Below are positions 16,484-25,027 of a stretch of 64,000 nt of DNA, piece after piece. The notes beneath the pieces are model-generated. The model ran no database searches. It saw only the letters and a list, made by a program, of their open reading frames with translations, and had not been told where the DNA came from. Position 1 is the stretch's first letter, and each line of letters starts with the position of its first letter. Source of the DNA: Corynebacterium endometrii (GTDB lineage Bacteria; Actinomycetota; Actinomycetes; Mycobacteriales; Mycobacteriaceae); contig NZ_CP039247.1 of assembly GCF_004795735.1 (NCBI RefSeq), positions 558,001-622,000 on the forward strand. Direction: 5' to 3'. The translations under genes and the position numbers were made by a program.

Positions 16484-16963
16484 ATGTCCGTGATGAGAAT
16501 GGCCCCAGGCGAACACAAGCTGGCTGACGTTACCGCCCCCATGCGGGCTCTGACGCTGCCCGTGCTAGAACTCATCATTATCACCGGCCTGGCCTGGATG
16601 GGGATTGGATGGATGGACGCCCACGGCATCCCCTCCATTGCGGGCACGCCGCTGGGGGAGTACCCCACCACGCGCAATGGGCTGGTGGGGCTGTGGGCTG
16701 TGGGCGTGGCGTGGCGTTTCATCCTTCCCGTCATGCGGCATCGCCGCAAGCGCTTTATCCTCACTAACCAGCGCATCATCGCCCGGCCCGGGAACCTCGG
16801 CGGGAGGCCGGACAACATTTGGCTGGGTGACGTGTTGGGCGTGCGGCGGCGCCGCGGCGGGATCTCCTTGGCCATCCGTGGTTACGAACAGGGCGTGTTC
16901 ATGCCGGACGTGGCCAAGAACAAGCAGATTGAAAAACTCATCCATTCGCAGCTGCGGCGATAA
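16484..16963 (+). CDS. PH-domain-like membrane protein
   Basis: Encodes 159 aa. Two membrane helices in the N-terminal half (about residues 27-45 and 65-82) precede a basic soluble domain with FILTNQRIIARPG, the bacterial PH-like (bPH) signature. The start at ATG 16484 follows -10 TAGGAT (16471-16476) by 7 nt. From memory, C. glutamicum has a membrane protein gene in the same place between birA and purK. Function unknown. Confidence 0.8.
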   Translation: MSVMRMAPGEHKLADVTAPMRALTLPVLELIIITGLAWMGIGWMDAHGIPSIAGTPLGEYPTTRNGLVGLWAVGVAWRFILPVMRHRRKRFILTNQRIIARPGNLGGRPDNIWLGDVLGVRRRRGGISLAIRGYEQGVFMPDVAKNKQIEKLIHSQLRR

Positions 16964-16987
16964 GCCCTAATAGATATAGTGAGGGGC

Positions 16988-18208
16988 GTGCTAGAAGCTG
17001 AAAAGATTACCCATCCGGCCCACGCGCCGGGCATGCCCACGGTCACCGTTTTAGGAGACGGCCAGCTCGCACGCATGATGCAGACTGCGGCCATTGAGCT
17101 GGGCCAGTCCATCAGGTTGTTGGCGGGAGCTGAGGATTCCTCGGCCGCGCAGGTGTGCTCCGATGTGGTGCTGGGCGACTACAAGGATTATCAGGATTTG
17201 GTCAAGGTCTGCGCTGGCGCCGACGCCGTGACCTTCGACCACGAACACGTGCCTAATGAGCACCTGTTGGCGTTGATCGATGAAGGCCTCAACGTGCAGC
17301 CGCGCCCCGAGGCGCTGGTCTATGCCCAGGACAAGCTGGTCATGCGCAACCGGCTGAAAGAGCTGGGGGCGCCGGTCCCGCGCTTTAGCTCCATCGAATC
17401 CGTCGAGGACGCCGCGCAATTCTGGGAGTCAACCGGCGGGCGCGTGTGCCTCAAGGCCCGCCGCGGCGGCTATGACGGCAAAGGCGTGTGGTTCCCGGAC
17501 TCGGCCGGCGAGCTTTCCGACCTAGTTAGCACCCTGCTCGATTCCGGAACCCCGCTCATGGCGGAGGAGAAGGTAGCCCTGGCCCGCGAGTTATCCGTCC
17601 TGGTGGCCCGCACCCCATCCGGCGAGACCCGGGTGTGGCCGATTACCCAGTCCGTCCAGCGGGACGGCATCTGCGCCGAGGCCATTGCGCCGGCCCCTAA
17701 CCTGGACGAGGCCCTAGCGGCCCGCTGCCGCGAACTGGGCGTAAAGGTCGCCGAGGAGCTGGGGGTCACCGGCGTGTTGGCGGTGGAACTCTTCGCCTTC
17801 GACGCCGGTGGGGCAGACGGGTCCGTTGTGGAGGACATTGCCATCAATGAGCTGGCCATGCGCCCGCACAACACGGGGCACTGGACCCAGGAAGGAGCGG
17901 TGACCTCCCAGTTCGAGCAGCACCTGCGCGCGGTCCTGGACATGCCGCTGGGCTCGACCGAGCCACTGGCCCCGGTCACCGTGATGGCCAACGTGCTTGG
18001 CGCGCCCGAGGATCCCGCGATGCCCATGCAGCAGCGCGTGGTTGAGGTGGCTAAGCGTTACCCGGAGGCCAAGATTCACCTCTACGGCAAGACGCACCGG
18101 CCGGGGCGCAAGATTGGCCACGTGAACCTCTGCGGCACGGACGTGGAGGCCACCCGCCGGGACGCCGCGGCCGCCGCGCACTTTCTGGTGCACGCCAGCT
18201 GGGATTAA
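16988..18208 (+). CDS. purK: 5-(carboxyamino)imidazole ribonucleotide synthase PurK
   Basis: Encodes 406 aa. The ATP-grasp enzyme carboxylates AIR to N5-CAIR with ATP and bicarbonate in purine synthesis. Landmarks: [17 protein letters not shown] at the N-terminus, [15 protein letters not shown] (ATP lid) and the C-terminal [15 protein letters not shown] metal-binding motif. GTG 16988 follows TATAGT (16975-16980) by 7 nt, a leaderless start that discards the slightly longer open frame. purE follows after 26 nt. Confidence 0.95.
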   Translation: MLEAEKITHPAHAPGMPTVTVLGDGQLARMMQTAAIELGQSIRLLAGAEDSSAAQVCSDVVLGDYKDYQDLVKVCAGADAVTFDHEHVPNEHLLALIDEGLNVQPRPEALVYAQDKLVMRNRLKELGAPVPRFSSIESVEDAAQFWESTGGRVCLKARRGGYDGKGVWFPDSAGELSDLVSTLLDSGTPLMAEEKVALARELSVLVARTPSGETRVWPITQSVQRDGICAEAIAPAPNLDEALAARCRELGVKVAEELGVTGVLAVELFAFDAGGADGSVVEDIAINELAMRPHNTGHWTQEGAVTSQFEQHLRAVLDMPLGSTEPLAPVTVMANVLGAPEDPAMPMQQRVVEVAKRYPEAKIHLYGKTHRPGRKIGHVNLCGTDVEATRRDAAAAAHFLVHASWD

Positions 18209-18234
18209 TCAACGCAACTATTAAGGAGCAGCAC

Positions 18235-18732
18235 ATGTCACCATTGGTGGGCCTCATCATGGGGTCCGATTCCGATTGGCCTACGGTGGAACCGGCGGCT
18301 GAAGTCCTAGCAGAGTTCGGTATCCCATTCGAGGTGGGCGTGGTCTCCGCGCACCGCACCCCGGAGAAGATGCTCAACTACGCAAAGACCGCGCACGAGC
18401 GCGGGCTCAAGGCGATTATCGCGTGCGCCGGCGGTGCGGCCCACCTGCCCGGCATGGTGGCCGCGGCGACGCCGTTGCCGGTCATCGGCATCCCCCGCGC
18501 GCTCAAGGACCTGGACGGCCTGGACTCCCTGCTTTCGATCGTGCAGATGCCGGGCGGTGTACCGGTGGCCACCGTATCCATCGGTGGGGCCAAGAACGCC
18601 GGCCTGCTGGCCGCCCGGATCCTAGGCGCCGGTGATCCCAAGCTGGTTGAAGCCATGGCTGACTACCAAAAGAAGATGGCCGACGAGGTGGAGCAGAAGG
18701 ACGCGAACCTGCGCAACAAGCTCCTGGGATAG
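18235..18732 (+). CDS. purE: N5-CAIR mutase PurE
   Basis: Encodes 165 aa of the class I PurE family. GSDSDWPTV at residues 9-17, SAHRTPEKM and [10 protein letters not shown] form the nucleotide site with the catalytic His; [23 protein letters not shown] closes the fold. It converts N5-CAIR from PurK to CAIR. An AAGGAG site lies 7 nt before ATG 18235, in contrast to the leaderless purK, as expected for a downstream operon gene. Confidence 0.96.
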   Translation: MSPLVGLIMGSDSDWPTVEPAAEVLAEFGIPFEVGVVSAHRTPEKMLNYAKTAHERGLKAIIACAGGAAHLPGMVAAATPLPVIGIPRALKDLDGLDSLLSIVQMPGGVPVATVSIGGAKNAGLLAARILGAGDPKLVEAMADYQKKMADEVEQKDANLRNKLLG

Positions 18733-18855
18733 CCCCGCCCACCCCTGCCATATTCCAAGTAACTACAGCCACTGTGGGCAACGCGTTGCCCCACGGCCAG
18801 CGCGGGGAGCGCAGCCGCCACCGCGGTAACCGCGCGCGGGCTAGCGTCCGCCGGT

Positions 18856-19758
18856 TTAGCAGGCCGGGAGCTGCGTGTCCATGTCCGCGTAGGAAGGCTG
18901 CGCGCCGCTGGCCAAGGTGGCATGGGCGCCCACCCGGGCGGCAAACTGAGCGGCGGCGTCCAGCCCGTCCCCGGCAAGCAGCCGGGAACAAAGCGCGCCG
19001 GCAAAGGCGTCACCCGCACCCGTGGTGTCCACCGCACTGACCCGCGGGGTGGCCACATCCCGCAGGCCCTCAGCGTCCGCGACCACCGCGCCCTTCGCCC
19101 CGAGGGTAAGCACCACGGAGGCAAACCCGGCCTTGAGCAGGGCCTCGGCGATAGCATGGGGCTCGCCGGATTCCGCGCCCGCGCCCAGTTGTTCCAAAAT
19201 CAATCCGGCCTCGTGCTCGTTGGCCACAAGCGGGTCCGCCCGCAAGAGCGCATCCCTTGGGACCTCTACCACCGGTGCTAGGTTGATGACCACGCGCCCG
19301 CTAGCGAGGCTGACGGCCTCAGCGAATCCGCTGGCGGGGACCTCTCCTTGCAGCAGGACAATGTCAGCCCCGCTGACCTTGCCTCGATGGTCGCGGACAT
19401 AGTCCCGGGTTACCAAGCCATTCGCGCCGGGGATGACCACGATGGTATTTTCTCCGTCTTCGGCGACGGTGATGACGGCCAGCCCTGTCTGTGTGTTGGC
19501 TGCGCGTTTCACGGCGCTGAGATCCACCCCGGAGGCGCGCAGGTATTCCAGCGCGGGTTCCGCGTATGGGTCATCACCCACCGCGCCGACGAAGCTAACC
19601 TCCGCGCCCAAAAGCGCTGCGGCCACCGCCTGATTAGCGCCCTTCCCCCCGGCGGAAATCTCCCCGCCCTCGCCGCTGAGCGTTTCGCCAGGTGAGGGGT
19701 GGCGGGCCACGCGGGCTATCAAATCCGCGTTGATGGAACCAACGACCGTAATGCCCAT
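18856..19758 (-). CDS. rbsK: Ribokinase
   Basis: Encodes 300 aa of the PfkB family. GSINADLIARV, the glycine pair in SAGGKGANQAVAAALLG, and the C-terminal DTTGAGDAFAGAL with the catalytic Asp are present; VLTLGAKGAV binds the nucleotide. It phosphorylates ribose to ribose 5-phosphate. It starts 3 nt after the LacI-type regulator stop and is co-transcribed with it. No ribose transporter gene is adjacent. Confidence 0.92.
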   Translation of the reverse strand: MGITVVGSINADLIARVARHPSPGETLSGEGGEISAGGKGANQAVAAALLGAEVSFVGAVGDDPYAEPALEYLRASGVDLSAVKRAANTQTGLAVITVAEDGENTIVVIPGANGLVTRDYVRDHRGKVSGADIVLLQGEVPASGFAEAVSLASGRVVINLAPVVEVPRDALLRADPLVANEHEAGLILEQLGAGAESGEPHAIAEALLKAGFASVVLTLGAKGAVVADAEGLRDVATPRVSAVDTTGAGDAFAGALCSRLLAGDGLDAAAQFAARVGAHATLASGAQPSYADMDTQLPAC

Positions 19759-19761
19759 GGC

Positions 19762-20754
19762 TTACCTCGGCGCGGGAAGGTCAAAGTCTGAGGACGCGCG
19801 GGCAATAAAGGTCGACGGGGAGATAGAGCCCTGCGGTTGGGCACCATCCTTCTCCACGGCGGCAAGCAGCTCGTGAGCGGCGCGGCGGGCAAGAGCATCC
19901 ACGTCCTGGTCGATGACGGATACCGGCGCGGGCTGGAGTCGCAGGAATGGCACGTCATCGAAACCGATGAGCGCCAGCTCAGAACCCAGGCTCACCTTTT
20001 CGCGGTGGCAGGCCTCCAGCGCGCCGGTGGTCATCATACCGTCGCCGGCGACGATGGCCGTAACTCCCTGGGCAAGCAGTTCCTTGGTCCCCGCGAAGCC
20101 CTCCTCATGGGTGAACCCACCGTGGTGGATGACCCAATCCAGGCCATACTTGGCGGCCGCCTCGCGGCCCGCGCCGAAACGCTGGGCGCCGGTTGAGGTG
20201 TTCTTTGGGCCAGACAGGAAACCCACCCGCCTGTGCCCGTGGTCTGCCAAATGCGCCAACGCCGCGTCCATGCCCGGTGTGGGATCGGAAACCACAGCGG
20301 GTAGTTCACCCACCGTGCGGTCAATCAGCAGCAGCGGCTTGATGCGAGCCGCCTGCGCCAGCGTGGCCTCGTTGCCGGCAATAGGCACGGCAATGATGCC
20401 GTCCGATTGGTGGCTGAGCAAAGTATCTACGGATCGTGCAAAGCGCTGGGGATCTTCCGCGGAAGAGATCACCAGGGTGCTTAGGCCCGCGGCGCTGGTT
20501 TCCTCCTCGATGGCGGACGCCATTGCCGAAAAGTATGGATTGTTCAGGGTTGGAACAATGACCCCGATTGAGTTAGAGCGCGAAGCGCGCAACCCCTGCG
20601 CCTGGGCGTTGGGGCGGTAGTTGAGTTCCTTGGCTATTTGTTGAACCTTGTCACGGGTTGCCTGCGCGATGGTGGGGTTATTGGCCAGGGCGCGCGAGGC
20701 CGTGGACATGGAGACACCTGCCGCCTGGGCAACGTCCTTGAGTTTGGCATTCAC
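19762..20754 (-). CDS. LacI-family regulator of the ribokinase operon
   Basis: Encodes 330 aa from GTG 20754; a GAGGAA ribosome site lies upstream and the predicted N-terminus then begins NAKLKDVAQAAGVSMSTASRAL, the standard LacI helix-turn-helix and hinge start. The longer frame to 20871 would run through the operator. The periplasmic-binding-protein-like sensor domain follows (IGVIVPTLNNPYFSAMA). It probably senses ribose or a nucleoside, judging by the coupled rbsK, and is likely autoregulated through the palindrome at 20814-20829. Confidence 0.88.
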   Translation of the reverse strand: MNAKLKDVAQAAGVSMSTASRALANNPTIAQATRDKVQQIAKELNYRPNAQAQGLRASRSNSIGVIVPTLNNPYFSAMASAIEEETSAAGLSTLVISSAEDPQRFARSVDTLLSHQSDGIIAVPIAGNEATLAQAARIKPLLLIDRTVGELPAVVSDPTPGMDAALAHLADHGHRRVGFLSGPKNTSTGAQRFGAGREAAAKYGLDWVIHHGGFTHEEGFAGTKELLAQGVTAIVAGDGMMTTGALEACHREKVSLGSELALIGFDDVPFLRLQPAPVSVIDQDVDALARRAAHELLAAVEKDGAQPQGSISPSTFIARASSDFDLPAPR

Positions 20755-20813
20755 GGTTATTCCTCGCGCGGGGTGACGGGTAGGTAAAACTAGAAGGAGG
20801 GAGGGGATTAGGG

Positions 20814-20829
20814 GTGCAAACGGTTGCAC
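20814..20829 (-). promoter_or_regulatory. LacI-type operator GTGCAAACGGTTGCAC
   Basis: A 16-bp near-perfect palindrome (one mismatch, central CG) lies 60 bp upstream of the LacI-family gene. The central CG flanked by AAA/TT is the hallmark of LacI/GalR operators, making autoregulation of the regulator-rbsK operon likely. Confidence 0.75.
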
Positions 20830-20939
20830 TTTCCGGGAACTACTTTTGCAGTACACGGTTAGCGATGTCAAGAATTCGGGTCCTTTTGTTCCCCGGTCCC
20901 ATTGATGACGGCTAGCGCTAACTCGCTAGACTAGGCGTC

Positions 20940-21407
20940 ATGATTACTCACCCGCGCCCCATCCTGGTTCTGGGAGCAAGGGTTGTCCATGGGGCCGCGG
21001 GCCCGGTCCTTGCCGCCCGGCTAGATACTGCCTTAGATATTGCCCGGCGATATCCCTCCGCACCCATCATCGTTTCCGGCGAAGGGGAGGCGCCCGTGAT
21101 GGCGGACTACCTGGCCGCGGCGGGGCTCCCGCGGCGGCGCATAGTGCTAGAAAACCAAGCGACATCCACGAATGAGAACCTCGAGCGGGCCCTGGCTTTG
21201 TGTTCACACGTTGAGCGCTTCGAGGTGGTGACCAGCAACTTCCACGCGCTGCGCACGCGCCTGTGGGCCTGGCATCATGGGATAGGCGTGGTGGTTCATC
21301 GCGCCCCCACACCGGTCCGGAAGAAGCCCAAGAATTACCTGCGGGAAATCATCGCCACCCCGCATTCGGCAGCCAGGGTCCTGTGGCGGAAATATAAAGC
21401 CCGCTAA
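20940..21407 (+). CDS. DUF218 (YdcF/SanA-type) protein
   Basis: Encodes 155 aa. It has the family's VLGARV start, IIVSGEGEAPVMADYL, ENQATSTNENL and VTSNFHALRTRLWA motifs. Many family members are membrane-anchored and act in envelope integrity; this one has no membrane helix and would be cytoplasmic. Start ATG 20940 follows TAGACT (20927-20932) by 7 nt (leaderless). Specific substrate unknown. Confidence 0.82.
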   Translation: MITHPRPILVLGARVVHGAAGPVLAARLDTALDIARRYPSAPIIVSGEGEAPVMADYLAAAGLPRRRIVLENQATSTNENLERALALCSHVERFEVVTSNFHALRTRLWAWHHGIGVVVHRAPTPVRKKPKNYLREIIATPHSAARVLWRKYKAR

Positions 21408-21416
21408 CGCCGTTGG

Positions 21417-22448
21417 CTAGGAGGGCAGTACCTTTTCTATGCCTTTGAGCAGAGTGGGGCGGGCGGCCTTTTCCGGATGGGCCGTTGCCCGCAGACCCAT
21501 GTAGGCAATGCGGTCTGCCGCCTCGTTGAGGGGATCTCCGGCATGGCCCATTACCCGTCGGATGTCCACCCTGCATTGGTCCTTGAGATCTAGCCACGCC
21601 TGCTGGAAGCGGGAGAGCGCCCCGGGGGCTAATCCACGCCACTTGCGCCCACGATGCCCGTTGCGCTGAATGTGCTTTACCGCTTCCAGTGCACCCTGAC
21701 TGTCTGTTTGGATAATGACACGCTTGACCTTTGTGCGGGCCGCGTATTTAAGCGCCAGAGTGATGGTCTCTAGTTCAAGTTCGTTGGTGCTTGCGCGGCT
21801 GGGCATCGAACGCAATTGATAGTCCCCATTTGAAGCAACGAAACACATCGCGCCTTTCGAGCGGGTATCTGAAGACGCGTCCGTTGCAATGCGCAGCGTG
21901 CCCGCAGTGGATGCAGCATTGTCAAAGGCCTTTACATTCGGCCACCACAATGCGTGAGTCACGGGTCCGGTAGTAACGGTTTTAGTTCGTGGTGCCTCAC
22001 CAGCCTTTCGGCTTGCGCGCAGGGCCTTGCGCTCCTCGATGCCACGCAGCTTGCTTACGCGCACCACGGCGCGGTTTTGGTGGGAAAAGCTACCGGTGAC
22101 GGTAAACCCCTTGTCCTCCAGCGCTTTGCGCAATGCGGCCTGGCGGCGGCCCGTAACCACCCACTTTTCCCCCTTCCTGCCGCGCAAGCAGGCCAGTAGG
22201 GACTTCTTCACCTCCGGCACGGGGGTCTCCGCCTTGGTTTGGCCGGTCCGGATGAAGGTTTTGGATGTGCCATCGTTAATCCCGATGATCCAGCCGTGAA
22301 GCTTGCCTGCCTTTGCCGATTTAAACGGCACATCCCACAGGGCGATGGCCACATGGACCGGGCGGGAGACCATCTCCTTCGTGACGGCACGCGTGACGTA
22401 TGTACGTGACGCGGTGCCGGTCAGCTCGGAGAGGTTCAAAGATTTCAT
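21417..22448 (-). CDS. RNase H-fold protein with a novel N-terminal domain
   Basis: Encodes 343 aa. The C-terminal half is a type I RNase H domain with likely catalytic residues Asp180 (TDAS), Glu215 (NELELE), Asp239 (QTDSQG), His282 (MGHAG) and Asp292 (NEAADR). The first 165 residues form a separate basic region of unknown type (HVAIALWDVPF, WVVTGRRQAALRKAL, SHQNRAVVRVSKLRG). It could cleave RNA-DNA hybrids; the N-terminal part may bind nucleic acid or another substrate. Start ATG 22448; no good ribosome site. Convergent with the DUF218 gene (9-nt gap). Confidence 0.8.
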   Translation of the reverse strand: MKSLNLSELTGTASRTYVTRAVTKEMVSRPVHVAIALWDVPFKSAKAGKLHGWIIGINDGTSKTFIRTGQTKAETPVPEVKKSLLACLRGRKGEKWVVTGRRQAALRKALEDKGFTVTGSFSHQNRAVVRVSKLRGIEERKALRASRKAGEAPRTKTVTTGPVTHALWWPNVKAFDNAASTAGTLRIATDASSDTRSKGAMCFVASNGDYQLRSMPSRASTNELELETITLALKYAARTKVKRVIIQTDSQGALEAVKHIQRNGHRGRKWRGLAPGALSRFQQAWLDLKDQCRVDIRRVMGHAGDPLNEAADRIAYMGLRATAHPEKAARPTLLKGIEKVLPS

Positions 22449-22482
22449 TGCTACTAATATGCCCTAAACGAGGGGGAATCCG

Positions 22483-22917
22483 CTAAACGGAAAAGTCTAC
22501 ATTCGTCGCGTGTTCCACCGTGCGGGATACGGTGCAGTCCTTATCGTGGCTGACCTGCACCAAGCGTTCCACCATGCCCTGGGCCTGCCGGCCCTCCGGG
22601 GAATCATCAAAGGTCACGTTGAATGACACTCTCACGTCACTGAGCCGCGAGGCGCCCTCCTCATTGACTCGATCCCCTTCCACGTGAACCTTAAACTCCG
22701 TGGGCTCCGCCCGGCGGCCGGTGACCACGTCCACATCGACAGAGGCGCAACCGGCCACGGCGGCGAGCAATAATTCCACCGGGCTTAACAAGCCTTCGCC
22801 GGAGCCGAACTCAAGGGAGGAGCCGGCGGCGTTCGAGGCCTTGTAATGGGTGGGCCCCACCCGTTCAACGTCGACCGCATACTGTTTGGTGATTTCAGGC
22901 TTAGAGAACGAAGACAT
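22483..22917 (-). CDS. OsmC/Ohr-family protein
   Basis: Encodes 144 aa. The two redox cysteines of OsmC/Ohr proteins are visible: Cys57 in LLLAAVAGCASVDV and Cys128 in DKDCTVSRTV. Such proteins reduce organic hydroperoxides. This one resembles the OsmC branch more than Ohr. A TAGACT box (22924-22929) stands 6 nt before ATG 22917, a leaderless start. It is a separate unit from the RNase H gene downstream. Confidence 0.88.
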   Translation of the reverse strand: MSSFSKPEITKQYAVDVERVGPTHYKASNAAGSSLEFGSGEGLLSPVELLLAAVAGCASVDVDVVTGRRAEPTEFKVHVEGDRVNEEGASRLSDVRVSFNVTFDDSPEGRQAQGMVERLVQVSHDKDCTVSRTVEHATNVDFSV

Positions 22918-23049
22918 GCCTTGAGTCTAAATGCCCAGGGCCACTTTCGTGCGCCGAAAGGCCTTTTCCCGCCCGCGGCCGCCGAAGGGCAGTGTCGGTG
23001 TTAATCATGTATACCGAAAGCAACTTCGGCTATCTCCCGCATCAAATAA

Positions 23050-23124
23050 ATTCAGCAGCCCGCCTCGCCTTGATTGCTGGGGGTAACGGACTGCTGAATC
23101 TGTAGAAGCTAGAAGCTAGAAGCT
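23050..23124. repeat. Dyad plus three tandem AGAAGCT heptamers
   Basis: ATTCAGCAG (23050-23058) and CTGCTGAAT (23091-23099) form a 9-bp dyad with a 32-nt loop. Three perfect tandem AGAAGCT copies follow (23104-23110, 23111-23117, 23118-23124). Both lie just beyond the 3' end of the lysine-tail gene and may be part of its terminator or an RNA 3' structure. Confidence 0.6.
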
Positions 23125-23162
23125 GGGGCGGTGGGACGGCCACAGTGGCGTTTAGTCCTTTT

Positions 23163-24263
23163 TTATTTCTTCTTCTGCTTCTTGTCCTTCTTGGCGTCCT
23201 TGGGCTTCTTGGAAGCGCCTTTCTTGCGCTTGACGTTGCCCTTGTCTTCGGACTTCTCTTTGGCTTTCTTGGATTTCTTGTCCTTAGTCCCTTTTTTCTT
23301 AGGCTTTTCGGAGCCGCGCGCGCCTCGGTCATCTTCGGTGTGCTTACCCTCGGGTGCGGGGGAGTCTTCCGTCGCCGCCTGTGTAGTTGGGGACTCTTCG
23401 ACCGGGTCCGCTATATGGGCAGCATCCTGTTCAGCTGAGCCAAGTTCGGCCAGGCGGCCGGCTACGTCAGCGGCCGGCAGTGGATCGTCGAGGGAGAGGT
23501 CCTTGGCGCTGTAGGCCAGGTGGCCACCGGGGCTGGGCGATTTGAAGCTATCCGCCCATTCGTCGAAGCCATCGGCGGATTGCGGCGCGCCGGCAACCGC
23601 TTCCTGCACGGCGGCCAAAAGTTTCCTGCCGCGCTTGTCCTCCATGGTGTCGCGCAATGGGTTATGGCCCTCGTGCGCCTCGTATTCCGCGAGGAAGTCT
23701 TCAACGTCTTCGGCGCTGAAGTTAAGCGGCTCCCAGATAAGCTCGTCTTCGCTCAGGCTGGAATCGAAAAGGAATATGTAGCCTACCTTGCCGCCATTCT
23801 TATCGACCGGCTGAATGTGCCAGCCGTAGTCGCCATCGGGGTTGGAGAACAAGCCGTCGGCCTTGGCCTTCAAGCCGGGTGCGGTGCTGAAGGAAACGGG
23901 GCGCGTATTCCAGATTTCAAGACCATAAATTTTCTCTTCACCGGTCTTGATTTTCCCGGTCGCGAAGTAGCTGACCAGTTCGCTTACGTGGAGGAGATCG
24001 CGAAGCTGCTCGCGGGCCTGCGCGGGCACAGGTTGTGGGAGTTGGTCCGCCCACTCGGCCACCACGGACAAATGCCCAAGCAAGGCGCGCTCACACATCG
24101 CCGGCCAGGAATGGTGGTAGTCCCACCGGTAATTGCGCTGCAGATGAGACCAGAGTTGCTCAAGGCCGTCCACGGCGTCGTAGGCCGCGGAGCGCGCACT
24201 TTCCCGCACCAAGGTGGTGTCTGCAGCGATGACTTCTCGCAGGGTGTTAAGCGCGGTGCGCAT
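23163..24263 (-). CDS. Unknown protein with a lysine-rich low-complexity tail
   Basis: Encodes 366 aa. Residues 1-235 look like an ordinary globular, acidic, Trp/Tyr-rich protein (YRWDYHHSWPAMCERALLG; YGWHIQPVDKNGGKVGYIFLFDSSL). An acidic Ser/Pro/Glu linker (about 265-315) leads to a C-terminal tail of about 50 residues made largely of Lys (KKGTKDKKSKKAKEKSEDK and similar). The tail could bind nucleic acid or polyphosphate, or interact with membranes. No signal peptide or membrane helix is seen. I do not recognise the family. Confidence 0.7.
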   Translation of the reverse strand: MRTALNTLREVIAADTTLVRESARSAAYDAVDGLEQLWSHLQRNYRWDYHHSWPAMCERALLGHLSVVAEWADQLPQPVPAQAREQLRDLLHVSELVSYFATGKIKTGEEKIYGLEIWNTRPVSFSTAPGLKAKADGLFSNPDGDYGWHIQPVDKNGGKVGYIFLFDSSLSEDELIWEPLNFSAEDVEDFLAEYEAHEGHNPLRDTMEDKRGRKLLAAVQEAVAGAPQSADGFDEWADSFKSPSPGGHLAYSAKDLSLDDPLPAADVAGRLAELGSAEQDAAHIADPVEESPTTQAATEDSPAPEGKHTEDDRGARGSEKPKKKGTKDKKSKKAKEKSEDKGNVKRKKGASKKPKDAKKDKKQKKK

Positions 24264-24601
24264 GGGGCCTCCTTATAGCATGGGGCTTGGTGAATCGGCT
24301 TGCACCCCCAACATTACCGGTTATGACCAGGTGGCCGGGTGGGTTTGCGCGCCAATCGGGCAAGGACAGCCTGAACCTGGTGACCATGGCGGCCTGCGGG
24401 CGATTTTGCGGCCGCTGCCTGCCCAGCTTGATAGGGGCAGTGGGGAGAGCTGCTGCCACTCGATATACAGGGAACAGGCGCTTCGAGGGCTAGGCTGCAG
24501 ATATCCGCGTAACGGAAAAGCCACGGTGGTTTAGTGCATCGAGTTGTGGGAGGCCAGAAATTGAAAGACAAATCAAGCAGCGCTTATTAGACTGGGCGCT
24601 T
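24264..24601. other. Intergenic region without a recognised gene
   Basis: About 340 bp between the divergent lysine-tail gene and the 112-aa gene. Short open frames exist on both strands but none has a ribosome site or recognisable protein. The only interpretable element is the TAGACT -10 box of the downstream gene (24588-24593). Confidence 0.6.
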
Positions 24602-24940
24602 ATGAGCACACCATACAAACTGGACTATGAATGGCTGCGCAACGATATTGACGCCGTGGCCACTGTTGAATTGACCGTGAAGGGTGAAGGCGCCCGGGAG
24701 GCTATCTTGGCCTGGTTTGAAGAGGTGCCACTAGATGAGCTAGGAACGCGAGGTGGGGGCGGCTGGATGGTGGCAGAGGCCACGGACATCGCCCGAACGG
24801 ATGCGGATACCGTGGTCCTGCACATCACCTCCGGGGGCGAGGACGTGGCGGACGGAATCCAAAACGGAACCGAATCCGCTTACGAGGCACTAGAACCCTT
24901 TGGCGTGGAGTTGAGCTGGAAGAATCTTCCGCGGCGTTAA
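24602..24940 (+). CDS. Conserved-looking hypothetical protein, 112 aa
   Basis: A soluble, acidic protein (MSTPYKLDYEWLRND...) with no motif I recognise. The reading frame is convincing because of its codon use and its leaderless promoter: TAGACT (24588-24593) 8 nt before ATG 24602. It is convergent with the gntP-type gene, and the shared hairpin at 24948-24975 separates them. Confidence 0.65.
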   Translation: MSTPYKLDYEWLRNDIDAVATVELTVKGEGAREAILAWFEEVPLDELGTRGGGGWMVAEATDIARTDADTVVLHITSGGEDVADGIQNGTESAYEALEPFGVELSWKNLPRR

Positions 24941-24947
24941 ATAAAAA

Positions 24948-24975
24948 GGTGCTTTCCTTGGCCGAGGAAAGCACC
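24948..24975 (-). terminator. Terminator of the acid-sugar operon
   Basis: Stem GGTGCTTTCCT (24948-24958) with AGGAAAGCACC (24965-24975). On the minus strand it is followed by TTTTTATTT, an excellent terminator for the GntP gene; for the plus strand it is only a hairpin without T tract. Confidence 0.88.
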
Positions 24976-25027
24976 GAATGCGGGGGCATGCCCCTTATCT
25001 CCGAGCCGATGCGCTAGGCAAAACGCC

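Noticed and set aside
24214..24571. Short open frames on both strands before the 112-aa gene
   Set aside because: No ribosome sites, no recognisable motifs and mutually overlapping; treated as non-coding.
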